NCBI RefSeq assembly: GCF_037338445.1
Contig: NZ_CP147838.1
Coordinates: 2,418,001 to 2,482,000 of the forward strand
Reading direction: 5' to 3'
Length of the DNA stretch: 64,000 bases
DNA from: Salinibaculum sp. SYNS191
Lineage (GTDB): Archaea; Halobacteriota; Halobacteria; Halobacteriales; Haloarculaceae
The position numbers and the translations under genes were made by a program. Numbering within the stretch: the first letter of the stretch is position 1; each line of letters starts with the position of its first letter. Under the pieces are notes generated by a model. The model worked only from the letters and a program-made list of their open reading frames with translations. It did no database searches and was not told where the DNA came from. Below are positions 51,068 to 58,321 of the stretch, one piece after another.

Positions 51068-51203
51068 ACTGCGAGCGGCCGACCGGCCGCGAGCAGGGCG
51101 AGACCGAAGGTCTCGCTGGAGCTTTGTTCCCGCGGTGCTTTTCGCCCACGTTTTTGCGCCGAGAGGTGCGCGAAGCGCACCCGAGGCGGAAAAAGGTGGT
51201 TCC
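51068..51203 (+). repeat. Dispersed hairpin repeat, copy 3, with flank
   Basis: The core 51136-51203 reads CTTTTCGCCCACGTTTTTGC, then GAGAGGTGCGC-GAA-GCGCACC, then GGAAAAAGGTGGTTC, ending at the base before the aconitase stop complement (51204). Upstream, TGCGAGCGGCC-GACC-GGCCGCGAGCAG (51070-51096) matches the flank of copy 2 at 17359. A further hairpin GCGAGACC-GAA-GGTCTCGC (51098-51116) lies between. It separates convergent genes and probably terminates both. Confidence 0.75.
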
Positions 51204-53174
51204 TTAGTCGTCAGCCGGCGCCGCGCCGCCCTCGTCGTGCTGCTGTTTGACGTGGGTCAGCTTGCCACCGTCGGCGAGGATTTCGCGCTCGCGCTCGGAG
51301 GCGTCCAGCGTGCCCGTCGCTTCCCAGTCGTCGTTCACGCGGATGGTGAACTCTTCCTGGCCGGAGCGGACCGCTTCGGCGACGTCGTCGACGATCTCGA
51401 TGTCGTCGCCCTGGTCGATCTTCTCGTAGGTCTCCTCGTCGATCTCCAGCGGCAGGAGGCCGAAGTTGAACAGGTTCGCCTTGTGGATGCGGGCGAAGCT
51501 CTGTGCGAGGACGCCCTCGATACCGAGGTACATCGGGCACAGGGCCGCGTGCTCACGCGAGGAACCCTGGCCGTAGTTCTCGCCGGCGACGAGGAAGCCG
51601 CCGTCGGCGTCGAGCGCGCGCTGTGCGAAGGTGTCGTCGACGCGCGAGAGGGTGAACTCCGACAGTTTCGGGATGTTCGACCGGTACATCAGGATGTCCT
51701 GCGTGGCAGGGATGATGTGGTCGGTCGTGATGTTGTCCTCCATCTTGAGGAGGGCAGACCCTTCGAGGTGCGCGTCGAGGGGGTCCTTCAGCGGCACGTC
51801 GCCGATGTTCGGCCCCTTGACGAGGTCGTCGTCGACGGCTTCCTCGGGCTCGATGATGTCCGTCTTCGACCCGTCGAACTGGTCGGGCAGTTCGAAGCCT
51901 GGGTCTTCGAGGTCGCCGAGTTCCTCGGCGAGGTCACGCGGGTCGACGATTTCGCCCGCGATGGCTGCCGCGGTGGCGACTTCCGGCGAGCACAGGTAGA
52001 CGTTGTCGTCCTCGATGCCGGAACGACCCTCGAAGTTGCGGTTGAAGGTGCGCAGGCTCACGGAGTCGGAGCCGGGCACGTGGCCGATGCCGATACAGGC
52101 ACCGCAGGTGGCCTCGGAGAAGTTGACGCCGGCGGCCATCATCTCCGCGGTCCAGCCCTGCCGGGCCAGGATTTCGGAGGCCTGCTTGGAGCCGGGTGCG
52201 ACGATCATCTCGGTCTTCAGGTCGACTTCGCGGCCCTCCAGCATCTTCGCGGACGGGAGGATGTCCGGGTAGCCGCCGTTCGTACAGGAGCCGATGATGA
52301 CCTGCTCGACGTCCTCGCCGGCGACTTCGCGGACGGGGACGACCTTGTCGGGCATGCTCGGGCACGCGATGAGCGGCTCGAGGTCCGAGAGGTCGATGGT
52401 GAGTTCGTCGGCGTACTCGGCGTCGTCGTCGGGCTGCAGTTCGACGTACTCCTCGGCGCGGCCGAGGCGTTCGAGGTAGTCCTGCGTGTTCTCGTCGGTC
52501 GGGAAGATCGAGGAGGTCGCGCCGAGTTCGGTCCCCATGTTGGTGATGGTGGTCCGCTCGGGCACGGACAGCGTCTCGACGCCCGGACCGGTGTACTCGA
52601 AGATCTTGCCGACGCCGCCTTTCACGCTCAGGCGCCGCAGCATCTCGAGGATGACGTCCTTCGCGGTGGCCCACTCGGGCAGTTCGCCCTCCAGGCGCAC
52701 GTTGACGACTTCCGGCATGTCGACGTAGTAGGCACCGCCGCCCATCGCGACGGCGACGTCCAGGCCGCCGGAACCGATGGCGAGCTGGCCCATCCCGCCG
52801 GGGGTCGGCGTGTGGGAGTCAGAGCCCAGCAGCGTCTTGCCGGGCGCGGCGAAGTTCTCCTTGTGCACGTTGTGACAGATACCGTTGCCGGGCCGCGAGA
52901 AGTAGGCGCCGAAGGTACCGGCCGCAGAGCGCAGGAAACGGTGGTCGTCCGTGTTCTTGAAGTCGAACTGGTAGGTCTGGTGGTCGCAGTACTGGGCTGC
53001 GAGTTCGGTCTGGACCTCGTCGAGGCCGAGGGCCTCGAACTGGAGCCAGACCAGCGTTCCGGTGGTGTCCTGTGTGAGAACCTGGTCGATCTCGATACCG
53101 ATCTCCTCGCCGGGCTCTAGCTCGCCCTCGACGAGGTGGTCATCGAGAATCTTTTCGGTAAGTGTCTGTCCCAT
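51204..53174 (-). CDS. acn: Aconitate hydratase
   Basis: A 656-residue monomeric aconitase interconverting citrate and isocitrate in the citric acid cycle. The 4Fe-4S cysteines are in IIGSCTNGGYPD and SEATCGACIGIG. Substrate segments KTLLGSDSHTPTPGG, SRPGNGICHNVHKENF and ENYGQGSSREHAAL are intact. ATG at 53174 (MGQTLTEKILDDHLVEGE) matches the family N-terminus; the longer frame to 53204 adds residues with no family counterpart. Its 3' end meets hairpin repeat copy 3. Confidence 0.96.
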   Translation of the reverse strand: MGQTLTEKILDDHLVEGELEPGEEIGIEIDQVLTQDTTGTLVWLQFEALGLDEVQTELAAQYCDHQTYQFDFKNTDDHRFLRSAAGTFGAYFSRPGNGICHNVHKENFAAPGKTLLGSDSHTPTPGGMGQLAIGSGGLDVAVAMGGGAYYVDMPEVVNVRLEGELPEWATAKDVILEMLRRLSVKGGVGKIFEYTGPGVETLSVPERTTITNMGTELGATSSIFPTDENTQDYLERLGRAEEYVELQPDDDAEYADELTIDLSDLEPLIACPSMPDKVVPVREVAGEDVEQVIIGSCTNGGYPDILPSAKMLEGREVDLKTEMIVAPGSKQASEILARQGWTAEMMAAGVNFSEATCGACIGIGHVPGSDSVSLRTFNRNFEGRSGIEDDNVYLCSPEVATAAAIAGEIVDPRDLAEELGDLEDPGFELPDQFDGSKTDIIEPEEAVDDDLVKGPNIGDVPLKDPLDAHLEGSALLKMEDNITTDHIIPATQDILMYRSNIPKLSEFTLSRVDDTFAQRALDADGGFLVAGENYGQGSSREHAALCPMYLGIEGVLAQSFARIHKANLFNFGLLPLEIDEETYEKIDQGDDIEIVDDVAEAVRSGQEEFTIRVNDDWEATGTLDASEREREILADGGKLTHVKQQHDEGGAAPADD

Positions 53175-53302
53175 AGCGTTCTTAGGTCGACTATCCGCGG
53201 ACATAAATCATGTTGTTCCGCTGTATCGATCGGCAATATTCGCCAAACGCCGGCGGGAGGCGTGACCGCCACCGTTTTGTCCCGGCCAGCGTACTTTCGG
53301 CC

Positions 53303-53764
53303 ATGTTCAAGAGCGGCCGATTCGTCGCCAGCCACCTCGGCGACCTCCGGGAGAGCCAGGTCCAGCCCAACGGCGTCGACCTCACGCTCGGGACCGTCTT
53401 CGAGCAGGTCGAGCCCGGGCGCATCGAGCGCGGCGGCAAGACCGTCGGCGACCGACGCGAATGCGACGCCGACGACGATGTCTACCACCTCGACCCCGGC
53501 GGGTACGTCGTCCGCTACGGCGAGCGCATCGCGATTCCGGAGGGCCACGTCGGCTTCCTCTACCCCCGGTCGTCGCTGTTGCGCAACTCCTGTATGCTCG
53601 ACACGGCGGTCTGGGACGCCGGCTACGAGGGCCGCGGCGAGGGCCTGCTGGAGGTCCACCACCCAATCGAAATCGAGGCCGGGGCCCGCATCGCCCAGCT
53701 GGTCCTCGCGGAGGCCGCACACGAAGGGACCTACGAGGGGTCCTACCAGCAGGAGAACCTCTGA
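53303..53764 (+). CDS. dut: Deoxyuridine 5'-triphosphate nucleotidohydrolase
   Basis: A 153-residue dUTPase of the archaeal trimeric type: VQPNGVDLTLG (motif 1), LYPRSSLLRNSCMLDTA with the PRSSL phosphate loop (motif 2), WDAGYEGRGEG (motif 3) and ARIAQLVLAEA (motif 4), with a short flexible C-terminus (GTYEGSYQQENL). It removes dUTP and supplies dUMP. The YPRSSL/DAGY combination distinguishes it from the degenerate relative at 41376-41801. It is divergent from aconitase. Confidence 0.9.
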   Translation: MFKSGRFVASHLGDLRESQVQPNGVDLTLGTVFEQVEPGRIERGGKTVGDRRECDADDDVYHLDPGGYVVRYGERIAIPEGHVGFLYPRSSLLRNSCMLDTAVWDAGYEGRGEGLLEVHHPIEIEAGARIAQLVLAEAAHEGTYEGSYQQENL

Positions 53765-54016
53765 CAGACCGGCCTCCCGACACTGTAGCGACCTGCGACG
53801 ACGGGTCCCCTGAATATACAGGCGTCAGATCTATGTACGTCACAGACGAACTGTGCGTGCCGCGTTGGGGGGAGAGAAACCCGGACCGTGCCTCTGACAG
53901 ATTCCTACCGGCGACATCGCCTCCAACCGGCGTTTCGGACGCAGGGCGACCCGTCCTGCATTTCTGTTCATGCAGGAGTTACAAGTGTGCCACGAAGATA
54001 ACGTAACACGGCCCAG
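53765..54016. other. Intergenic region before HTH regulator
   Basis: A 252-bp region without a credible gene; the only frame from ATG 53834 is Cys/Arg-rich and short. It contains the inverted repeat 53955-53976 and a TTACAAG TATA-like box near 53979, ahead of the start at 54017. Confidence 0.5.
53955..53976. promoter_or_regulatory. Inverted repeat upstream of HTH regulator gene
   Basis: CCTGCAT (53955-53961) and ATGCAGG (53970-53976) are perfect complements around TTCTGTTC. The site lies 41-62 nt before the ATG at 54017 and beside a TATA-like TTACAAG, so it could be an autoregulatory operator for the regulator encoded downstream. Confidence 0.45.
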
Positions 54017-54661
54017 ATGAACGTAGAATTACAGTTCGGGGCGAACCTGCTCGGGCCGACGCTGCAGGAGGCGCGGGTGGGGGAGGTCGTCCTCGAGGGA
54101 CTGGACGCTGCCGATGGCGTCCCGCTGCGGACGGTCTGCTGGCTCGCAGACCACAATCCCGACAGGTTCGCCGCCGCCCTGGCCGCGGACCCCACGGTCG
54201 CGGACGCGATGCAGGTCGTCACGACGCCCCACGGCACCCAGTTCCAGGTCACCGCCGCCGCCGAGTGTCCCGCCGCGGAACTGTACGCGGCGGCCGTCGG
54301 GAACGGTGGCGTCTTCCTCACGGGCACGGCCGAGCAACGGCGCTGGACCCTCCGGTTTCGGTTCCCCGGCCGCGACGCGCTCTCCTCGTTCCGCGCCGCC
54401 TGCGAGCAGACGGGGCTCGACGTCACCGTCCAGGACGTCCACGAACAGGACGCCGCTGCCAACGCCGGCCGCCACGGCATCAGTCCGGCCCAGCGGGAGA
54501 TCCTCGTCCTCGCCACCGAGGCGGGCTACTTCCAGGTGCCCCGCGAATCTTCGCTGGCCGACCTGGCAGACGAACTCGGCGTCTCCAGCCAGGCCGCCTC
54601 CGAGCGACTCCGCCGCGGCCTCGACTCGCTGGTCGACTCGGCGCTGCTGACTCCCGAGTGA
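54017..54661 (+). CDS. Bat-like (HTH-10) transcription regulator
   Basis: A 214-residue haloarchaeal regulator. The N-terminal part (residues 1-140) is beta-rich (VELQFGANLLGPTLQEARVG, FLTGTAEQRRWTLRFRFPG), as in bacterio-opsin-activator relatives. The C-terminal HTH-10 domain is ISPAQREILVLATEAGYFQV followed by SSLADLADELGVSSQAASER LRRG. Members usually sense redox, light or metabolites, but no PAS or GAF domain is fused here. An inverted repeat lies before its promoter. It is about 5 kb from blh; any link is speculative. Confidence 0.83.
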   Translation: MNVELQFGANLLGPTLQEARVGEVVLEGLDAADGVPLRTVCWLADHNPDRFAAALAADPTVADAMQVVTTPHGTQFQVTAAAECPAAELYAAAVGNGGVFLTGTAEQRRWTLRFRFPGRDALSSFRAACEQTGLDVTVQDVHEQDAAANAGRHGISPAQREILVLATEAGYFQVPRESSLADLADELGVSSQAASERLRRGLDSLVDSALLTPE

Positions 54662-54787
54662 CGCGGTCCCGACGCTGGAGCGCGGTCCTGCGGCGGCCAT
54701 GCCGGTGGTCTGTGTTGGGTCCCGGAGTCGTTTCACAGCCTGAAACCGCTCGCCGTCGTTATGTACCCCCGGTCGGTACTCCGGCGT

Positions 54788-55051
54788 ATGAGCCAGGACG
54801 ACGGTGCGGTCTACATTTTGCAGGAGTCCGAGGACGAGGAGTGGGTACGGCCGACGCCGGCCTGGACTGCAATCGTCGAGGCCGTCACCGGTGCGACCGA
54901 CCTCGACGCCGACCGTCTCGACGACGCGGAGGCCTACGTGGACCTGACCGCGCTGGCAGCCGCGCTCGACGCCGGCGAGCAGCTACAGTTCTCCGTCGAG
55001 GGCCACGACGTCACGGTCGGGCCGGACGGCACCATCGACGTCGGGGACTGA
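54788..55051 (+). CDS. HalOD1-type output-domain protein
   Basis: An 87-residue single-domain acidic protein: WVRPTPAWTAIVEAVTGATD, ADRLDDAEAYVDLTALAAAL and LQFSVEGHDVTVGPDGTIDV fit the haloarchaeal HalOD1 domain, which occurs alone or at the end of signalling proteins. Function unproven. ATG at 54788 lies near a GTTATG-type promoter. It converges on the DsbA-like gene with a 6-nt gap. Confidence 0.72.
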   Translation: MSQDDGAVYILQESEDEEWVRPTPAWTAIVEAVTGATDLDADRLDDAEAYVDLTALAAALDAGEQLQFSVEGHDVTVGPDGTIDVGD

Positions 55052-55057
55052 CCGCCC

Positions 55058-55693
55058 TCAGACGCCCTCGACGAGGCGTTCGAGGTGCTCGGGCGGGACG
55101 GCCCCGCGAGCGGCGTGGTCGTCGTACGCGAACGTCGGGACGCCGGTGATGCCGGACCGCTGTGCGTCCCGGAACTGGTCTCTGAGTTCCGCCTGGAGCG
55201 CGTCGTCGGACAGCGCCGTCTCGACGACGTCGGCCGACAGACCGACGTCAGTCGCGAGGTCACGCAGGACGTCGGGGTCGCCGATGTCCCGTCCGTCGGT
55301 CCAAAGCGCCGCGAGGATGGCCTCGTCGAGTTCCAGCCACTGCTCGTAGTCGCGCTCCTGTTTGACGTGATAGGAGACGAGCTGTGCGTTCAGCGAGTCT
55401 ACGTCGGTCGCGAGGTCGAGGTCCATCTCGACGTCGTAGCGCTCCTGCAGGCGGCGGACGTTCTCCCTGGCCTGCTCGTAGTACGCGTCGTCCTTGCCGT
55501 CGTCCGCGCTCTCGTCGATGCTGCCGTCGGGGGCGCGCGTGCTCGCGCGGAGGTCGAAGGGGTGCCAGTCGATTACCAGCGGCTCCGTCCGCTGGGTCTG
55601 GTACTGCCGGAGGGACTCACGCCCGAGGTAGCAAAACGGACAGACGTAATCGGAGTAGACCGTGATGCTCGGGGTGGGCTCTGGTTCGCTCAC
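55058..55693 (-). CDS. DsbA/FrnE-family thiol oxidoreductase
   Basis: A 211-residue thioredoxin-fold protein. The N-terminal CPFC motif (YSDYVCPFCYLG) is the redox centre, followed by the large helical insert of FrnE-type proteins (ERYDVEMDLDLATDVDSLNA) and GITGVPTFAYDD with the cis-proline. No signal peptide is seen, so it works in the cytosol, possibly on glutathione-like thiols (haloarchaea use gamma-glutamylcysteine) or as a polyketide-type isomerase. GTG at 55693 is taken as start because it precedes SEPEPTPSITVYSD directly; GTG at 55714 is possible. Confidence 0.8.
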   Translation of the reverse strand: MSEPEPTPSITVYSDYVCPFCYLGRESLRQYQTQRTEPLVIDWHPFDLRASTRAPDGSIDESADDGKDDAYYEQARENVRRLQERYDVEMDLDLATDVDSLNAQLVSYHVKQERDYEQWLELDEAILAALWTDGRDIGDPDVLRDLATDVGLSADVVETALSDDALQAELRDQFRDAQRSGITGVPTFAYDDHAARGAVPPEHLERLVEGV

Positions 55694-55823
55694 ACACCGA
55701 ATATGTCCCACCACCAGTTAAGTTCCCGGCGTGGATGCGCGGTGGCCGGCCGCACTCGTCGGACCGGCCGCTGACCGGCACCGCGCGCGTCGTGCTCGTC
55801 GCCCGCAGCGGCGCGCTGGATTG

Positions 55824-57254
55824 ATGTTCGTCCCGGCCGCAGGGACTCCCGTGACCGCCTACGGCCCCGGCTTCCGCTCGCTGACGACCGAAGTCCACGA
55901 CCACCGCCCGACGGTCGAGGGGACCGTCCCCGACTGGCTCTCCGGCACGCTGGTCCGCAACGGCCCCGGCCGCTTCGACGTCGGCGACCGCCGCGTCTCC
56001 CACTGGTTCGACGGACTGGCGATGCTGCGCCGCTACGCCTTCGCGGACGGGACGGTGCGGTACTCCAACCGCTTCCTCCGGTCCGGTGCCTACGAGGACG
56101 CGCTGGACGGTCGCCTGACCGGCCAGTTCGGCACCGACACGCGCGGGTGGCGGCGCGCCCTGTCCTGGCTGCGCTCGCTCGGCGTTCCCGACCCGACCGA
56201 CAACGCGAACGTCCACGTCGCACGCATCGACGGCGAGTACGTCGCGCTCACCGAGGCCCCCCGCCGGGTCGCCTTCGACCCCCGGACGCTGGAGACCCGC
56301 GGCGAGTTCACCTTCGCCGACGACCTGACAGAGCACATCACCGCGGCCCACCTCGTCGACGACCCGCACCGCGGGGAACTCGTCGGCTTCGCCACCCAGT
56401 TCGGCCGGACGCCGCAGTACCACCTCTACCGCCTCGCCCGCGACAGTCGCGAGCGGGAGGTCATCGCCTCGCTCGACGCCCGTGGCCCGGCCTACGTCCA
56501 CGACTGCAGCGTCACCGCCGACCACGTCGTCGTCGTGGAGTCGCCGCTCGTGCTCTCGGTGCTGCGGGCGCTGAACCCGTTCAGCGAGGGCGCGATGGAC
56601 ATGCTCGACTGGCAACCCGACCGCGGGACGCGCGTGCTCGTCGTCGACCGCGACACCGGCGAGGTGGTCGCGGACCCGACGCTCGACCCCGCGTTCACCT
56701 TCCACCACGTCAACGCATACGTCGACGGCGACGCGGTACTGGTGGACCTCGTCGAGTTCCCCGACGGCGACATCGTCGACGCGATGTCGATGGACGAACT
56801 CGACGGCGAGGGGTTCCCGGCGGTGCCCGACGCCCACCTGAAACGGTACCGCGTCGACCCCGCCCGGAACGCCGTCGACCGGACGCGGCTGTACGACGGC
56901 GGGATGGAGATGCCCCGCGTCGCTCGGTCAGTCGTCGGCCGGCGGCACCGCTACGCGTACGGCCAGGCGACCGACCGCGCGGGCGCGAACGGCCTGGTGA
57001 AGGTCGACTGCGAGACCGGCACCGCACGCGAGTGGTGGGAGCGGTCGGTCTACGTCGAGGAACCGGTCCCGGTGCAACACCCGGACCCCGACAGCGAGGA
57101 CGACGGCGTCGTGCTGGCGACGGCGCTGGACGTCGACCGCGAACAGACGATGCTGCTGGTCTTCGACGCCGCCACCCTGGACGTTCGCGCACGGGCGTTC
57201 CTCCCTCACGCCGAACCCTTCGGGTTCCACGGCCGCTTCTTCCCGGAGGTCTGA
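55824..57254 (+). CDS. Carotenoid oxygenase (RPE65/CCD family)
   Basis: A 476-residue carotenoid cleavage oxygenase with a seven-bladed propeller pattern. The four iron-binding histidines expected are in TEHITAAHLVDD, AYVHDCSVTADH, FTFHHVNAYVDG and FGFHGRFFPEV (H469). GTLVRNGPGRFDV and HWFDGLAMLRRY at the N-terminus are family signatures. It cleaves a carotenoid double bond; regiochemistry is unknown. It is the second carotenoid-cleaving enzyme in the window, structurally unrelated to the Blh protein at 49342. ATG at 55824 gives MFVPAAGTPVTAYGPGF. Confidence 0.9.
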   Translation: MFVPAAGTPVTAYGPGFRSLTTEVHDHRPTVEGTVPDWLSGTLVRNGPGRFDVGDRRVSHWFDGLAMLRRYAFADGTVRYSNRFLRSGAYEDALDGRLTGQFGTDTRGWRRALSWLRSLGVPDPTDNANVHVARIDGEYVALTEAPRRVAFDPRTLETRGEFTFADDLTEHITAAHLVDDPHRGELVGFATQFGRTPQYHLYRLARDSREREVIASLDARGPAYVHDCSVTADHVVVVESPLVLSVLRALNPFSEGAMDMLDWQPDRGTRVLVVDRDTGEVVADPTLDPAFTFHHVNAYVDGDAVLVDLVEFPDGDIVDAMSMDELDGEGFPAVPDAHLKRYRVDPARNAVDRTRLYDGGMEMPRVARSVVGRRHRYAYGQATDRAGANGLVKVDCETGTAREWWERSVYVEEPVPVQHPDPDSEDDGVVLATALDVDREQTMLLVFDAATLDVRARAFLPHAEPFGFHGRFFPEV

Positions 57255-57292
57255 CGGTCTGCCCCGTCGGTCGACACGGCTGTCGGGACGCG

Positions 57293-58252
57293 CTACCCCT
57301 CGATGGCGTCGACGCTCTCGACGATGCGCGCCGCGACCTCCCTGAGACGGGGGCTGGCCGCGACGGGCGACTCGCCGGTCAGCGCGGCCTCGGCGACGTC
57401 GTCGTCCTCGCCCATGGTCGCGACGACGGGCACGTCGAGTTCGTTGACGACCCGCTCGGCGTTGCCCCGCGTGCGGTTGACGACCGCCTGGACCGCCGGA
57501 ACCCCCAGGTCGTCGGCGAGGTCGCTCACCCGCTTTGCGGTCTCTATCGAGGCCATCGACGGCTCCACGACGACGAGCATGACGTCCACCTCGTCGGCGG
57601 TGCCCCGCCCCAGGTGCTCGACGCCGGCCTCCATGTCCATGACGAGGTGGTCGACGTCCAGCGCCGAGCGGACGAGCGACCGGACGAAGCTGTTCTCCGG
57701 GCACATGCAGCCGGTGTTTCCACCGGCCGGCGCGCCGATGGTGAGCAGGCGGCCGTTCTCGCCGAAGCCGGTCGCGTGGGTCTCGAAGACGTCGTCGACG
57801 TCGGGCGAGAGGCTGACGAGGCCGCCGCCGCTGCCCGCGCGGTCCTCGATCAACCCCTCCTGTTCCGTGATTGCCGGCGGCGTCTCGACGTCGAGCGCGG
57901 ACGCGAGGTTCATGTCCGGGTCGGCGTCGAGCGCGACGACCTCGCGGTCCGGGTCCGCCGCCAGCGCGTCGGCGATGGCCGCCGAGAAGGTGGTCTTGCC
58001 GACGCCGCCCTTCCCGGTGACGGCGACGCGGAGGGTGCCGCCGGTGTCGACGCCGGACTCCTCGCCGACTGCGTCGGCGTCGGTGCCCCGACCATCCTCG
58101 TGGCTGTGGCCGTGGTCGCCGTGTTCGTGGTCATCGTGGTCGTGGTCGCCGTCGTGGCTGTGGGGGTGGGCGTGCTCGTGGTCGCCGTGGCTGTGGGTGT
58201 GGTCGTGTTCCCCGTGGCTGTGCTCGTGGTCGTGGTCGTGGTGGTCACACAT
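57293..58252 (-). CDS. cooC: CooC-type Ni-insertion ATPase with histidine-rich N-terminus
   Basis: A 319-residue protein for maturation of Ni,Fe-CO dehydrogenase. Residues 1-51 contain 22 His with Asp/Gly, a metal-storage extension. The CooC core follows: deviant Walker A VTGKGGVGKTT (K81, K86), VVALDADPDMNLAS, GAPAGGNTGCMCPENSF with the CxC dimer-bridging Ni site (C182, C184), DHLVMDMEAGVEHLGRG and VEPSMASIETAKRV. It follows cooS by 69 nt on the same strand, so one transcript is likely. His-rich tails occur on CooJ and HypB; fusion to CooC replaces a separate storage protein. Confidence 0.9.
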   Translation of the reverse strand: MCDHHDHDHEHSHGEHDHTHSHGDHEHAHPHSHDGDHDHDDHEHGDHGHSHEDGRGTDADAVGEESGVDTGGTLRVAVTGKGGVGKTTFSAAIADALAADPDREVVALDADPDMNLASALDVETPPAITEQEGLIEDRAGSGGGLVSLSPDVDDVFETHATGFGENGRLLTIGAPAGGNTGCMCPENSFVRSLVRSALDVDHLVMDMEAGVEHLGRGTADEVDVMLVVVEPSMASIETAKRVSDLADDLGVPAVQAVVNRTRGNAERVVNELDVPVVATMGEDDDVAEAALTGESPVAASPRLREVAARIVESVDAIEG

Positions 58253-58321
58253 GGTGGTGAGTTCGTGGGACTCGTCTGGACGCGACGCGACCGGACTACC
58301 GGACTGCGGGGTCGCCGGACG

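Noticed and set aside
49503..53120. 1205-codon plus-strand reading frame across blh and antisense to aconitase
   Set aside because: Arg/Pro-rich in its first half and antisense to a well-recognised aconitase in the second; no domain. Long antisense frames are expected at this GC content.
53834..54006. 57-residue frame with Cys-rich end before the HTH gene
   Set aside because: No promoter spacing, basic composition, and it overlaps the inverted repeat and TATA region of the next gene.
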